From NCBI GenBank assembly GCA_035547595.1, contig DASZUL010000022.1, forward strand, positions 93,270 to 157,269: a DNA stretch of 64,000 nt, written 5' to 3'. The notes below the pieces were generated by a model that saw only the letters and a program-made list of their open reading frames with translations, made no database searches and had not been told where the DNA came from. This document shows, in pieces, positions 17,594 to 27,600 of this stretch. Each line of letters begins with the position of its first letter. The first letter of the stretch is position 1. The stretch comes from Nitrosospira sp035547595 (lineage in GTDB: Bacteria; Pseudomonadota; Gammaproteobacteria; Burkholderiales; Nitrosomonadaceae). The position numbers and the translations under genes were made by a program.

Positions 17594-17629
17594 ATGCGAC
17601 ATATTGCCGCATGCGGCAATATGTCGCAT
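17594..17629. promoter_or_regulatory. 36-bp perfect palindrome: paired 17-bp operators, PEP-CTERM gene side
   Basis: The two units are TGCGACATATTGCCGCA (17595-17611) and TGCGGCAATATGTCGCA (17612-17628). Together with one flanking base on each side they form a perfect 36-base palindrome centred at 17611/17612. The units match those at 17195-17228. The site abuts the candidate -35 TTGATT of the PEP-CTERM gene (shared base 17629). This repeats, in mirror image, the arrangement on the receptor side. Confidence 0.65.
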
Positions 17630-17657
17630 TGATTATCTGTCGGGAGTTATGGATACT
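17629..17657 (+). promoter_or_regulatory. Candidate sigma70-type promoter of the PEP-CTERM gene
   Basis: TTGATT (17629-17634), 17-base spacer, GATACT (17652-17657). The operator palindrome ends where the -35 starts. The predicted transcript would have a leader of about 70 bases before ATG 17733. Four of six bases match consensus at each hexamer. Confidence 0.4.
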
Positions 17658-17732
17658 CCGGCCCGTCGGAAGCATTGCCCTGCTCCGGCCGCTGGCAGTT
17701 GGCCCTTCAATCCAATCAATCGGGAAATTCTT

Positions 17733-18536
17733 ATGAATAAATCACTCAAATATCTCTTTTTCATAACCAGCCTGGCCTCGCTGCCCGCGATGGCCCATGT
17801 CGGCTATGGTGGACGCAACTTCGGCACGTTCGATGGCGGCTACGCCACCAGCACGCTGTCCAATCAGGCGGTCACCGGGAACTATGGCTGGATCGATGGC
17901 ACCGATGCAGACTACGGGGATGCCCATAAAACCCTTGCCTACCGCTTCACCCTGGTCGACCCCGCCACCGTTACCCTCTCCTTCCAGCAGGGCGCTTTCC
18001 CGGTAATGGATCATAATGGCAATGTTTCTGCCTCCCAGCTCGGCCTGTTGCCCGGATTTTCGCTTTACCAGGGGCTGGCGCATGTCGCCCCCATGAAAGC
18101 AGACTACGATTCTTCGGAAATATCGAAGGCGAACCGTCCCGAGGACACGGAGGGTGCGTTCCGGGCCTTGAATAACTGGGTTATCGGCAACGATCCCGAT
18201 GTCGCCAACGGCATTCCCGCCAGCCTCAGTTTTTTCAAGTATGTGGGAAGCGCATATGACGGAACCGGATTCGGTTCGGATGGTTTGGCCGACGGCAAGG
18301 TCAGCCACATTTTCATGAATCTCGCCGCAGGCGATTATTCCGTTTTCCTGGGAGGATCGGACTATCTTGCGCAGAATATCGCCAATCCTGACCTGCTGAC
18401 CAAATACGGCGTTACCGGGACGCTGACGGTAGGAGTGGTGCCCGAACCCGAAACTTACGCGATGCTGCTCGCCGGCTTCGGACTGATGGGAACGATAGTC
18501 CGCAAGCGCAGCTCCCGCGTGCGCTCATCCCTGTAG
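17733..18536 (+). CDS. PEP-CTERM-anchored surface protein of unknown function
   Basis: A 267-residue secreted protein. It has an N-terminal signal peptide (MNKSLKYLFFITSLASLPAMA, cleavage likely after AMA), then an all-beta-looking body starting HVGYGGRNFGTFDGG, and a C-terminal sorting signal from about residue 235: VPEPETYAMLLAGFGL followed by a basic cluster. PEP-CTERM proteins are processed by an exosortase and delivered to the outer surface; no exosortase gene is in the window. ATG 17733 is chosen because the longer frame adds a non-signal leader. It is divergent from the TonB receptor gene and shares its operator type, so a role in metal or metallophore handling at the cell surface is inferred. 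Confidence 0.85.
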   Translation: MNKSLKYLFFITSLASLPAMAHVGYGGRNFGTFDGGYATSTLSNQAVTGNYGWIDGTDADYGDAHKTLAYRFTLVDPATVTLSFQQGAFPVMDHNGNVSASQLGLLPGFSLYQGLAHVAPMKADYDSSEISKANRPEDTEGAFRALNNWVIGNDPDVANGIPASLSFFKYVGSAYDGTGFGSDGLADGKVSHIFMNLAAGDYSVFLGGSDYLAQNIANPDLLTKYGVTGTLTVGVVPEPETYAMLLAGFGLMGTIVRKRSSRVRSSL

Positions 18537-18644
18537 CCATTCTGGCGGAACCAGGGATCTCTCATATGGATGTATCATCCCAGGCACCTTGACCAGCCGG
18601 ACATACGGTATGGCTCAGAATGTTCAATATTTATCGAATATCGG

Positions 18645-18680
18645 AAATAAAAAATCCGGCAGCGATGGACTCGCTGCCGG
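18645..18680 (-). terminator. Rho-independent terminator for the DUF1840 gene
   Basis: A perfect 10-bp stem CCGGCAGCGA/TCGCTGCCGG with a 5-base loop (18656-18680). On the minus strand it is followed by ATTTTTTATTT. It ends transcription of the minus-strand DUF1840/GDSL unit. The plus strand has no T tract after the stem. Confidence 0.8.
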
Positions 18681-18796
18681 ACGGGGTGTCTCCCACCGAG
18701 GGCACAATGGCGACACCAGTTACATTATGCGCCCGATGGTAAAAAATTCTGTTCGTTAACACACACTCAAGGACGGGGCGGGAAGGCGCAGGGCCA

Positions 18797-19099
18797 TCAC
18801 ATTTCTTCCCACATCACATCACGGTGCCTGGCTTTTGCCGCGGTAAGAAGCTCGATCAAAGGCAGCGCGCGGTGATCCAGGCTCACATGCTCTTCCGGGT
18901 CCTCACTGTCGTTGCCCGTGTTCTCCGCAGGACTTTCTCTGACACCGCGCTGCAAACGTTCCAGCGCAGCAGGAATGTCATCCGCGAGTATCGCACCGGG
19001 TACCGTCCCGCTATGCCCCATCATTTTTAGCAACCGCCTGGCAATATCGCCGAACATGGTAATGTCGGCATACGCATCGCTTTTAAATTTGATCAGCAT
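18797..19099 (-). CDS. DUF1840 family protein
   Basis: A 100-residue protein. It has the family-typical N-terminus MLIKFKSDAYADITMFGDIA, the segment RRLLKMMGHSG, a central variable acidic part, and the C-terminal block HRALPLIELLTAAKA with a final Trp-Glu-Glu stretch. DUF1840 proteins are small cytosolic proteins widespread in betaproteobacteria; their function is unknown. ATG 19099 is used instead of the longer frame because family members begin at MLIKFKS. It lies 64 bases after the GDSL hydrolase gene on the same strand and is followed by a strong terminator. Confidence 0.85.
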   Translation of the reverse strand: MLIKFKSDAYADITMFGDIARRLLKMMGHSGTVPGAILADDIPAALERLQRGVRESPAENTGNDSEDPEEHVSLDHRALPLIELLTAAKARHRDVMWEEM

Positions 19100-19163
19100 A
19101 TCTCGGCCTGTCGGCAAGGCTTATTCCCGGTTGCGTTGCTTACCATGCGCGAAGAGCCGCCCG

Positions 19164-20219
19164 TCAAACATGAGCAAGAGATAGGCCGCCCTTCGCACTT
19201 CGGGGTGCGCGCTTGTTTTCCACGCGGCGCCTCCTCGCACTGGCGGCACCGAGTACGAACAAACCGGCAGTGAGCATGGCGAAGATTTCAGGCTCAGGCA
19301 CGACGGCAGCGGCAAAAGCGCCTGCAAGCAACAGGTGAGCCTGGGTGGTGGGATGAAAATCGTCCCAGAAAAGATGCTGTCCCGCATCGCTGCATGGTAT
19401 GAGCCCCCCGATGCCGCCCAGGCAGGAATGCGTTGCGTCCGTAAGGCCGAAGCCTGCAGGATTCTGGATAATGTCATTCACGAAGGAAAAGGTATCGAAG
19501 CGAAAAATATCGGCGGACGGAAACTGCCCATTGACATTACCCAGTTGCGTATCGAGTGCGGAGTTAAAAGTAACGGAAAACTCCCTCGCAGCCGCCTGGA
19601 AAGCGGGCCCATTATCTATGGATGACGGTGTCGCTCCCAAATCCGGAAGATTGGGCACCAGGAAATGCCGTGCTCCCGCCGCCGCCAGTTCGCTCACATA
19701 GCCTGCTACGTTTTGTGCCGCCACAGTCGGAGAAGTGGTGGACAGGAAATCGTCCCCACCCCCCCAAACCATGTATAAGGCATTCGGATCAGCCTTCGCA
19801 CCATTCAAGTCGCCCAGGTAGCCGTTCACCTCGTCGCGCATGCCCGGCAGGCCGAAAGTACCGGACGAGGTGGCGGTTCCGCTATCCCCCACATTACCGA
19901 TACCTGTGGTGGCGCCGGCAATGGCGTAGCTGCGGAAATTGTCGGTCGTCACCTTTCCATCTCCGAAAAGGGCTACCGCCAGCCGTTCCGATGCGACCGG
20001 CCCATTCGAGATGCGCCCTCCGTCATAAGGGGGGCAAGGATGGGTTGGATCGCATACCCCTCCCAGCGTTTTATTGAGGCTTCGCACGGCGAAAGGGCTG
20101 TCTCCGGCATCGGAAAGGCTGTCGCCGAAGTCGTACAAAGCGCTGAAGGGAGCGGCCCAGGCATTGCCCCCCATTATCATCAGCGCGGACAACCCGGCAA
20201 TAAACATGCGTATTTTCAT
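19164..20219 (-). CDS. PEP-CTERM-anchored SGNH/GDSL lipase or esterase
   Basis: A 351-residue protein. It has a signal peptide (MKIRMFIAGLSALMIMGGNAWA), then a GDSL hydrolase domain with block I FGDSLSDAG (nucleophile Ser34), a block III-like WGGGDDF, and the block V pair Asp/His in WDDFHPTTQAH. A PEP-CTERM signal follows from about residue 306 (VVPEPEIFAMLTAGLFVLG, then RRRR). Unusually, about 20 residues continue after the Arg cluster, where most family members stop. It is a predicted extracellular esterase tethered by exosortase processing, probably acting on surface polysaccharide acyl groups or lipids (inference). The DUF1840 gene follows on the same strand. Confidence 0.9.
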   Translation of the reverse strand: MKIRMFIAGLSALMIMGGNAWAAPFSALYDFGDSLSDAGDSPFAVRSLNKTLGGVCDPTHPCPPYDGGRISNGPVASERLAVALFGDGKVTTDNFRSYAIAGATTGIGNVGDSGTATSSGTFGLPGMRDEVNGYLGDLNGAKADPNALYMVWGGGDDFLSTTSPTVAAQNVAGYVSELAAAGARHFLVPNLPDLGATPSSIDNGPAFQAAAREFSVTFNSALDTQLGNVNGQFPSADIFRFDTFSFVNDIIQNPAGFGLTDATHSCLGGIGGLIPCSDAGQHLFWDDFHPTTQAHLLLAGAFAAAVVPEPEIFAMLTAGLFVLGAASARRRRVENKRAPRSAKGGLSLAHV

Positions 20220-20373
20220 ATCGACCCCCGCTATTCAGTTTTCGGTGAAATACTGGAACCCGAAGTTCTTGCCCGCCCGCGCGTTATAGCTGCGCTGCTC
20301 GCCATCCCCCATAACCCGCAATACGAACGACGTATGTGGCTAATAAGGAAACAGCACTCGCTTTGGCGCGGGG

Positions 20374-20691
20374 TCAATCCCGGTCTCTGACCAGCAACCC
20401 GATGATCAAGCCGATGCCTACCGCAACGGCTACGGTGCGCCATGCGTTTTCATGGACATATTGGTCGGTTACTCTTGCCGCCACCCTGGATTTGTCGACC
20501 ACCGTTCCTTCGAAGTCATGCAGGTATTCCCTGGCAAGCTTGAGATTCCGGTCGATCTTTTCCCGCAGCGCAACGGCTTTTCCCTCGCTGTCGCCGCTGA
20601 CCGACTTCATCAGTTCCTCGGTATCGGCGATGACGGAATGAAAGTCTTCGATAAGCTTATCCCTGCTCCGCTTGGCGGCAGATCTATCCAT
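20374..20691 (-). CDS. DUF883 (ElaB/YqjD-like) membrane-anchored protein
   Basis: A 105-residue protein: a long charged amphipathic helix (KLIEDFHSVIADTEELMKSVSG ... LREKIDRNLKLAREYLHD, shown in parts) followed by VHENAWRTVAVAVGIGLIIGLLV, a C-terminal membrane anchor with Gly-rich packing, and the terminal RDRD. ElaB/YqjD-type proteins of E. coli are stationary-phase, inner-membrane, ribosome-associated proteins. The same role is plausible but unproven. A GGAG-like sequence (GGAGGGAATA) lies before ATG 20691. It stands alone between the GDSL gene and a divergent cNMP-domain gene. Confidence 0.85.
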   Translation of the reverse strand: MDRSAAKRSRDKLIEDFHSVIADTEELMKSVSGDSEGKAVALREKIDRNLKLAREYLHDFEGTVVDKSRVAARVTDQYVHENAWRTVAVAVGIGLIIGLLVRDRD

Positions 20692-21083
20692 TATTCCCTC
20701 CAGATGAATTCATTTCCATGTCCCGGGATATTCGCATGGTGGCCCTCGCTCTGGCTGACAGTAAGGGAACTGCAACGCCAGACGTCCGCCAGATCATTTT
20801 GTCCCGGACATGTTCAGGAAACCTCCAGGCAAGCTTTGCGGCAGTTGCATCCACCGGAAAGCCTGCCGGAAGTCACTCTATTTATAGTAGAGCAACCTCG
20901 TCTTTTCTGTCTGTCACCGCACATACCGGTATTTTTCCGCATGCTATGGTAACTCGACGTTCGCTGCCACCATACGCCACCATATCGGGGGCAGCATACA
21001 CGATTATCAGTGCTATTAAAAACCCATTAAAAACCTTTCGCCCGCTCACCAGAAACGAGATGGCGGAATCAGCGAGGATCCCG
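20692..21083. other. 392-base intergenic region
   Basis: It separates the divergent DUF883 and cNMP-domain genes. I see no convincing gene, RNA or strong hairpin. The plus frame is open through part of it, but the translation (SRDIRMVALALADSKG...) does not resemble a protein domain. Confidence 0.5.
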
Positions 21084-21584
21084 ATGTCATACCTTCATAC
21101 TCCCAAACAGAATCTTTTCCTCGCCATGCTTCCCGAAAACGCGTATGAACGGATGAGACTCTGCCTTGAACCGGTATGCCTCCCGCAGGGATGGATCGTT
21201 TATGAAAGCGGAGGCGAACTGGATCTGGTATATTTCCCCACTACCAGCGTCATTTCCCTGCTGGCGCATACCCCCGGTGGCGAACCGGTAAAAATAGCGG
21301 TTATCGGCAATGAAGGCGTTTTCGGAATTTCTATGCTTCCGGGCCAAAAGAAAACTCTTGATCGTGCGGTGGTGCAAAGTGCGGGTTATGGCTATCGGCT
21401 CAAGGCTTCGCACCTGAGAAAAGAATTCGAACTGGGCGGCCCCTTTCGCTATCTCCTCCAACGTTATACGCAAAGCCTCACTGCGAAAATCGCGCAAAAC
21501 CTTTCCACCATCGACTCGGCAAGGACCGTCAACCCCGTCCGAATGGATCCTGTTCCTTCTCTTCCGGACGCCGCGGTTCAATAG
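21084..21584 (+). CDS. Crp-like cNMP-binding-domain protein lacking the HTH domain
   Basis: A 166-residue protein that aligns by eye along its first 145 residues with the full-length Crp-like regulator at 31100-31825. Shared blocks are ESGG-L--VYFP, VISL, GNEG--GIS and LLxRYTQ. After LTAKIAQN the similarity ends and an unrelated Pro-rich tail follows; the winged-helix DNA-binding domain is absent. The gene stops 63 bases before the end of the glucan synthase gene, so there is no room for the missing part. GAGGAT precedes ATG 21084. It may be a decayed regulator, or a ligand-binding protein or dominant-negative partner of its paralogue. Confidence 0.75.
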   Translation: MSYLHTPKQNLFLAMLPENAYERMRLCLEPVCLPQGWIVYESGGELDLVYFPTTSVISLLAHTPGGEPVKIAVIGNEGVFGISMLPGQKKTLDRAVVQSAGYGYRLKASHLRKEFELGGPFRYLLQRYTQSLTAKIAQNLSTIDSARTVNPVRMDPVPSLPDAAVQ

Positions 21585-21647
21585 CTTCCGGCACTACACC
21601 ATAATCGGGAAGCCCTGAACGAGTCTTCGTGGGCATCCCGGCAATAT

Positions 21648-24600
21648 TCAGTGCTTCCCAAGGATGGAGGGATCGGGAAGCGCCGGCAGAGGATAGACCC
21701 GGACTTCGACATGGTGCTCCACGCGATCGTCGACCAGCGTAATCACCGGAGCGGTCTGCTTCACGCCATCGACGGTTATCCCCGAATCCCCGGCTACGCC
21801 GAAGTCTCCCCCCTCACCGCGTTTCCCGCCTGTTACCTGCACAACCCGGATACGATAAACCGTCTCGCCATAGCGGTAATGAACGGTATACTCCTCCCAG
21901 TCCGCCGGGAGGCAGGGTTTGAATTTCAGCGTTCCTTCCTCCAGCGTAAGTCCTAGCAGCGTCTCCAGCATAAGCCGATAAAGCCACCCCGCCGAACCGG
22001 TATACCACGACCACCCGCCGCGTCCCGTGTGTGGGGAAACGGCGTAAACATCGGCTGACACCACATAAGGCTCATTCTTGTAGATGCCCGTCTTTTCCGG
22101 AGTGTGGGTATGATTGACCGGATTGATCATCGAAAGCAGTTCCCATGCACGTTTGCTGTCGCCCCTCACGGCGAAGGCCATCGTTGTCCATATCGCAGCG
22201 TGGGTATATTGCCCGCCGTTCTCGCGCACTCCGGGAACGTACCCCTTTATATATCCCGGATCCAGTGCCGACTGATCGAACGGTGGCTCCAGAAGCTGAA
22301 TCAAACCGGCTTCCCTGCGAACGAGATGGTGATCAACCGCCTCCATTCCCTGGCGCTGCCGTTCCGGAGCGCCAACCCCGCTCAGCACCGACCAGCTCTG
22401 TGTGATCGAATCGATGCGGCATTCAGGGTTGACGGAAGATCCGAGCGGAGAACCGTCGTCGAAGAAAGCGCGAAGGTACCATTGCCCATCCCAGCCATGC
22501 TCCTCGATATTCTTTGCCAGGCTATCCGCCTCCGTTTCGCAGCGTTTCGCGAAAGCCACATCGTTGCGCCGCCTTGCCACCCAGGAGAACTGAACCAGGA
22601 CTTCATGCAGGAAAAAGGCCAGCCAGACGCTTTCCCCGCGCCCATGAAAACCCACCAGATTCATCCCGTCATTCCAGTCGCCGCTGCCCATCAGCGGAAG
22701 GCCGTGCTCGCCGAATCTCAAACCGTGCACGACCGCGCGGACGCAATGGTCGTACAAGCTCGCGGCCTGCTCCGAGCGAACCGGCAAATCGTAGTACGAC
22801 TCCTCGTCCATGCTCACCGGCCGGCCTTCCAGGAACGGAATCACCTCATCCAGGACACCCGTGTCGCCAACCGCCTGGATATAGCGGCAGACTGCCAGGG
22901 GCAGCCATAAATAATCATCGGAGCAGCGGGTACGCACGCCACGGCCTCCCGGAGGATGCCACCAGTGCTGGACATCGCCCTCGATAAACTGCCGTGCCGC
23001 CGCACGCAGCAAATGCTCGCGCATGAGCGCAGGCTCGGCGTGAACGAGCGACATCACGTCCTGCAATTGATCACGGAATCCGAAAGCGCCACCCGACTGG
23101 TAGAAACCGCTTCGTCCCCACAGCCGGGATGCCATGACCTGGTACACCAGCCAACCGTTGACCAACACGTCAAATGCGGGGTCGGGCGTTTCCACCCGCA
23201 CGGTATCCAGCGTGCGCTTCCAGTATCCATAGACGCTTTCCAATACCTCGTGCGCCACGGCTGCGCCGCGAAAGCGGCGCGCAAGCGCGACCGCATCTTC
23301 CGCATGAATTCCGACACCCAGCCGGAAGACCGTCTCCTTCATCTGGCCATCCATCAGTTCTACGGGTACCCGAATGGCGCCACAGGGATCGAGTCCCGGC
23401 CCGACGCGTCCCGAAAGCGACTTCATGCTCATGGCGGCGGGATTTTTCAACGTGCCGTTTCTTCCGATGAATTCAGTGCGATCGCCGGTTACGCTTCGAT
23501 CCGTCGCGTCATCGGCGTCAAAAAACGCGGTCCGGCCCGGAAACTCGTGATTGTATGGATTCCGCGCCAGAAAAATGCCGCTTCCGGTGTCGATCTCCGT
23601 CACTACATGCATCCGGGTTTTCTCGGGCAAATCTCCCAGAACCCACTCGATGCACCCGGTCGCGGAAAGCCTGCGCCTGCGTCCGGACTCGTTGCGGATC
23701 CTCAGCATCGCAAATTTGACCGAAGCATCCAACGCGACATAAACGATGAATTCCGTGTAAATACCATCTTCGATATGTTCGAAAGCGCTGTAGCCGAATC
23801 CGTGCCGCGTGACATAAGGCGTGGCCCCCCTTGCCGGCAACGGTGTCGGCGACCAGAAATAACCGCTTTCCTCATCGCGCAGGTAGTAAGCCTCTCCGCC
23901 GGCGTCACAAACCGGATCGTCATTCCAGGGAGTCAGCCGAAACTCATGCGCGTTCTCGCCCCAGGTATACGCCTGGCCGCTTTCCGATATCACGCTGCCG
24001 AAATCCGGATTGGCAAGGACATTTGACCAGGGCGCGGGCGTAACCTGGTCTCGGCCCGTAATGACAATGTATTCCCGCGCGTTATGCGTGAACCCGCCCA
24101 GGCCATTGTTGAAAAGCAGCGGCTGTTCCGGCAGCTTTACCTGCTGGACCGGGGCTGCCCGGCCGGATGGGGCGAGCCGCGCCGGCACAAACGGAAGCTC
24201 CGTGGGAATACGGCGGATCAACTGTTCCGGCAGGCTGCCCTTCGAATCCAGGATGATGACGCGAGCCACCGTTTGCAGGAGAATCCGGTCTTCGAATGCG
24301 ATCTGCTCGGCCCGCCGGATGAAAATTCCTCCGGGACGATCGAGCAGGTGACCCTCCGCGCTTCCGGCGATCAAACCCATTATGTTGTCGTGCAGGAGCT
24401 GGCGATAACTCGAATGGTCCTCGTTCCAGATTACCAGGTCGACAGCGAGCCCCTTGACGCGCCAGTAGGCATGCGCCTGCACCAGCTGCCGCACCAGGCC
24501 GATATTGCCGGCGTCGCTGATCTGCAGCAGCACGATAGGCAGATCTCCGGAAATCGCATATCCCCATAGGCCGGATTGGCCTCTTTGATTCTTGCTCAGT

Positions 24601-27600
24601 ATCGCCTCATCGGCCCTCAGGTAGGTGTTGGCATACAAGACGGATCCCGCGAGCCGTCCGAATAGCTGGGCATCCGTCTCGGTTGCGTTGAGCTGGCGCA
24701 ACACCACCAGGCTATGGGTCCAGGCAAGATCGAAAACGCGGTTGGTCAGATGCTGGTCCTGGTATTTATCGACCAGGTTCATGGCCGCATGGCGGGAGTC
24801 CCCCGCCCCCGTTACGATGTCGATGATGGCGGACTCTCCCGGTTCTATGGTTACCTGCTGGCGTATCGCGACGATGGGATCCAGCACCGAGCCGGAACTG
24901 CCGGAAAGCGGTCCTGGCGTCGTTGTCAGGGCAAGCGGGGCGGACAAATCGTTTCCCCGCCCGATGAATGCCATGCGGTCGGTTTCATACGAAACCGACT
25001 CGGCAATATTTCCATGGGCCCACATCAGGTGAAACATCCAGGGCACGGGGTCGCTCTGCGAGCGGGGCCGGCGGTTGCACAGTATCGCATGCCGGTCCGG
25101 CAGGATTTCCGTCTGCACGAACAGGTTTCCGAATGCCGGCGCCTGGGCATCGGCCACCGCAGCCGCCAGCACCACCTCGGCGTAGGACGTTATTTCGATC
25201 GTGCGGCGCGTCCAGGCGCGGTTGGTGATATGCAGCCGGCGCAATTCGATATCATCTTCGGGCGATACGGTAATTTCCGTGTGCGTATCGAGATCGAGAT
25301 CGCGGCGGCGGAATTCGACCCGCCCTTCCGAAAATATCACGCCATAGCGCTTCGCTTCCTTGAGTGTCGGCTGGTAAGTATTGGACCAGAACTCTCCGCT
25401 GGCGGGATCTCGCAGATAGCAGAAATTTCCGCGGTTGTCGCAGGTGGTATCCTCCCGCCATCTCGTCACTGCGAGGTTCTTCCAGCGGCTGCTTCCCGCG
25501 CCGCTATTCGTTACCATGACATGGTACCTGCCGTTCGATAACAGCTGGACTTCCGGAATGGGCGTATTGGCCGTGGAAAGCATGCGCATGGGCATCTCCG
25601 GAAGCTCTTTCGGCATGCGGATATCCGGCAGCTCCGTGGTATGCGTAAGAATGGTCGAGGGCTTGGGAATCCGTTCCTGCAGCAGCAGCATGGTCGCCTG
25701 GAACGAAGGGTCGGACTCGAACCGGCGCTGCATGGGGCGGTCCAGCAGCAGATAGGCCAGAGACAACAAGCTCATCCCCTGGTGGTGCGCCATGAACGAG
25801 CGCACTATGGCGCGGGTTTCTCCCCGGCGCAGGCGTGCCGGCGTATAGTCCACGGCCTCGTAGAACCCGAATTTGCCCGATATTTTTTCCGCTGCAAGCC
25901 TCTGCAGATTGGCGCAGGCAGCTTCCGGCGCAACCATCAATCCCAGCACGGAAGCATAAGGAGCGATAACCATGTCTTCACCCAGGCCGCGCTTCAGTCC
26001 CAGGCCGGGAACGCCGAAAGCGCGGTACTGGTAATTGAAATGGATATCCACGGCGTTATAGCCGGATTCGGATATGCCCCATGGCACGCCCCGTTCCTTG
26101 CCATACTCGATCTGGCGATTGACCGCAGCCTTGTAGGTCTGGTCCAGAAGCGTGTTGTCGAAAGTGGGCATCACGAGCAGGGGCATGAGATATTCGAACA
26201 TCGATCCGCTCCACGATATGAGAGCAGTCTCATGTCCCACATTGGTCAGCATCCTCCCCAGGGCAAACCAGCTTTCCTGCGCAAGCTGGCCCTGGGCTAT
26301 CGCGACGAAATTGCACAACCGCGCTTCCGATGCGAGCAGGTCGTAATAACTGGAATCCAGCCGCCGCTGGCCGACGTTATAACCGATGGAGAGCTGGCGC
26401 TGCGCGGGATTGAAAAGAAATCCATATTCCATTTGCGCCATCTCTCCCGCCTGCTGCGCCAGGCGCTCGAGCAGGGCCAGCCGGCTTCCTGCCCCGTTGC
26501 TGCCCCGGCTGGCCAGCTGGCGCAAGCTGGCAGGTTCCATTGCAGATCCCGCCACATCGGTATCGCTGTTTTCATGCGAGGAAAGGGACTGCGGAGCCAG
26601 GCTGACCAGTTCGTCCAGGTTCTTCCTGCATTGGGTCGCCAGCGCGTGTGCCCATTCACCCGCTTCACCCGAAAACGCGGAGTTTGCGCCGCCGAATTCC
26701 TGCACCAGTTCCTCCGCGCAAGCCGCAAGCCGATCCAGGTTGACCCTCGCCTCGGCCAGGCTGATTCGCTGGCGTTGCATCGTTATCGACATGAGCATTT
26801 GCTCGAATTGATCCAGGCAATGAGAAGCCGAACCGGCAACTGTGGCGCGGAGAATCTGGAGCGTATCGTTCAACCCCAGAAATATTCGCTCCACGGCAAT
26901 CGGCGCATCCGCGATTTCCATCAGGCTGGCGCGCAACGTCAGCAGGTGGGCGGCAAGATTCCCGCTATCGACCGTGGAAATATAGCGGGTCAAGGGCGCC
27001 TTGGTCTGGGTATCGTACCAGTTGTAAAAATGCCCCAGATACCGTTCCAGCGTTTCCATCGACTGCAGCGTATTCGAAGTCCGCTCGAGGAGCTGGCTTA
27101 TTCCGATAAAGCCAAAATCGTAGGCAGAGACGTTGGCCAGCAACGAAAGACCGATGTTAGTGGGCGATGTCCGGTGAGCGACAGTGGGGACGGGGTGCTC
27201 CTGGAAATTGTCGGGCGGCAACCAGTTGTCCTCCGGCGTTACGAAAGTCTCGAAGAACAGCCAGGTCCGCCGCGCGACCTGCCGCAGGAAATTTATTTGC
27301 GCTGCAGCCAGCTCCGCGCGGCGGGGCGGAGGTGTGCGGCTCATCCACCAGGCTATGGCAGGCGAGGCTGCCCATAGCAACAGGATCGGCAAGGCAAAAA
27401 TCAATATGACCGGCTTCGAGAATGCGATGCCGAGTGCTGTCGCGGCCGCCACCACAGGCGCAATCCACATGATGCGGAACGACCTGCCGATACCGGCGGG
27501 GTTTAGTCCCGCCGTTGCATCCCGCCCGCTTTCCGCGTCGTGGGACGGACTCCATTCAAGGAGCCGCCGATGGGTGACGAAAAGACGAAAATGCGTGCGG

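Noticed and set aside
17527..17736. 69-codon plus-strand frame across the operator
   Set aside because: It runs through the 36-bp palindrome and promoter region, has no domain, and ends just after the PEP-CTERM start.
25641..27377. 578-codon open frame on the plus strand
   Set aside because: Antisense to the cyclic glucan synthase gene; a GC-rich shadow frame.
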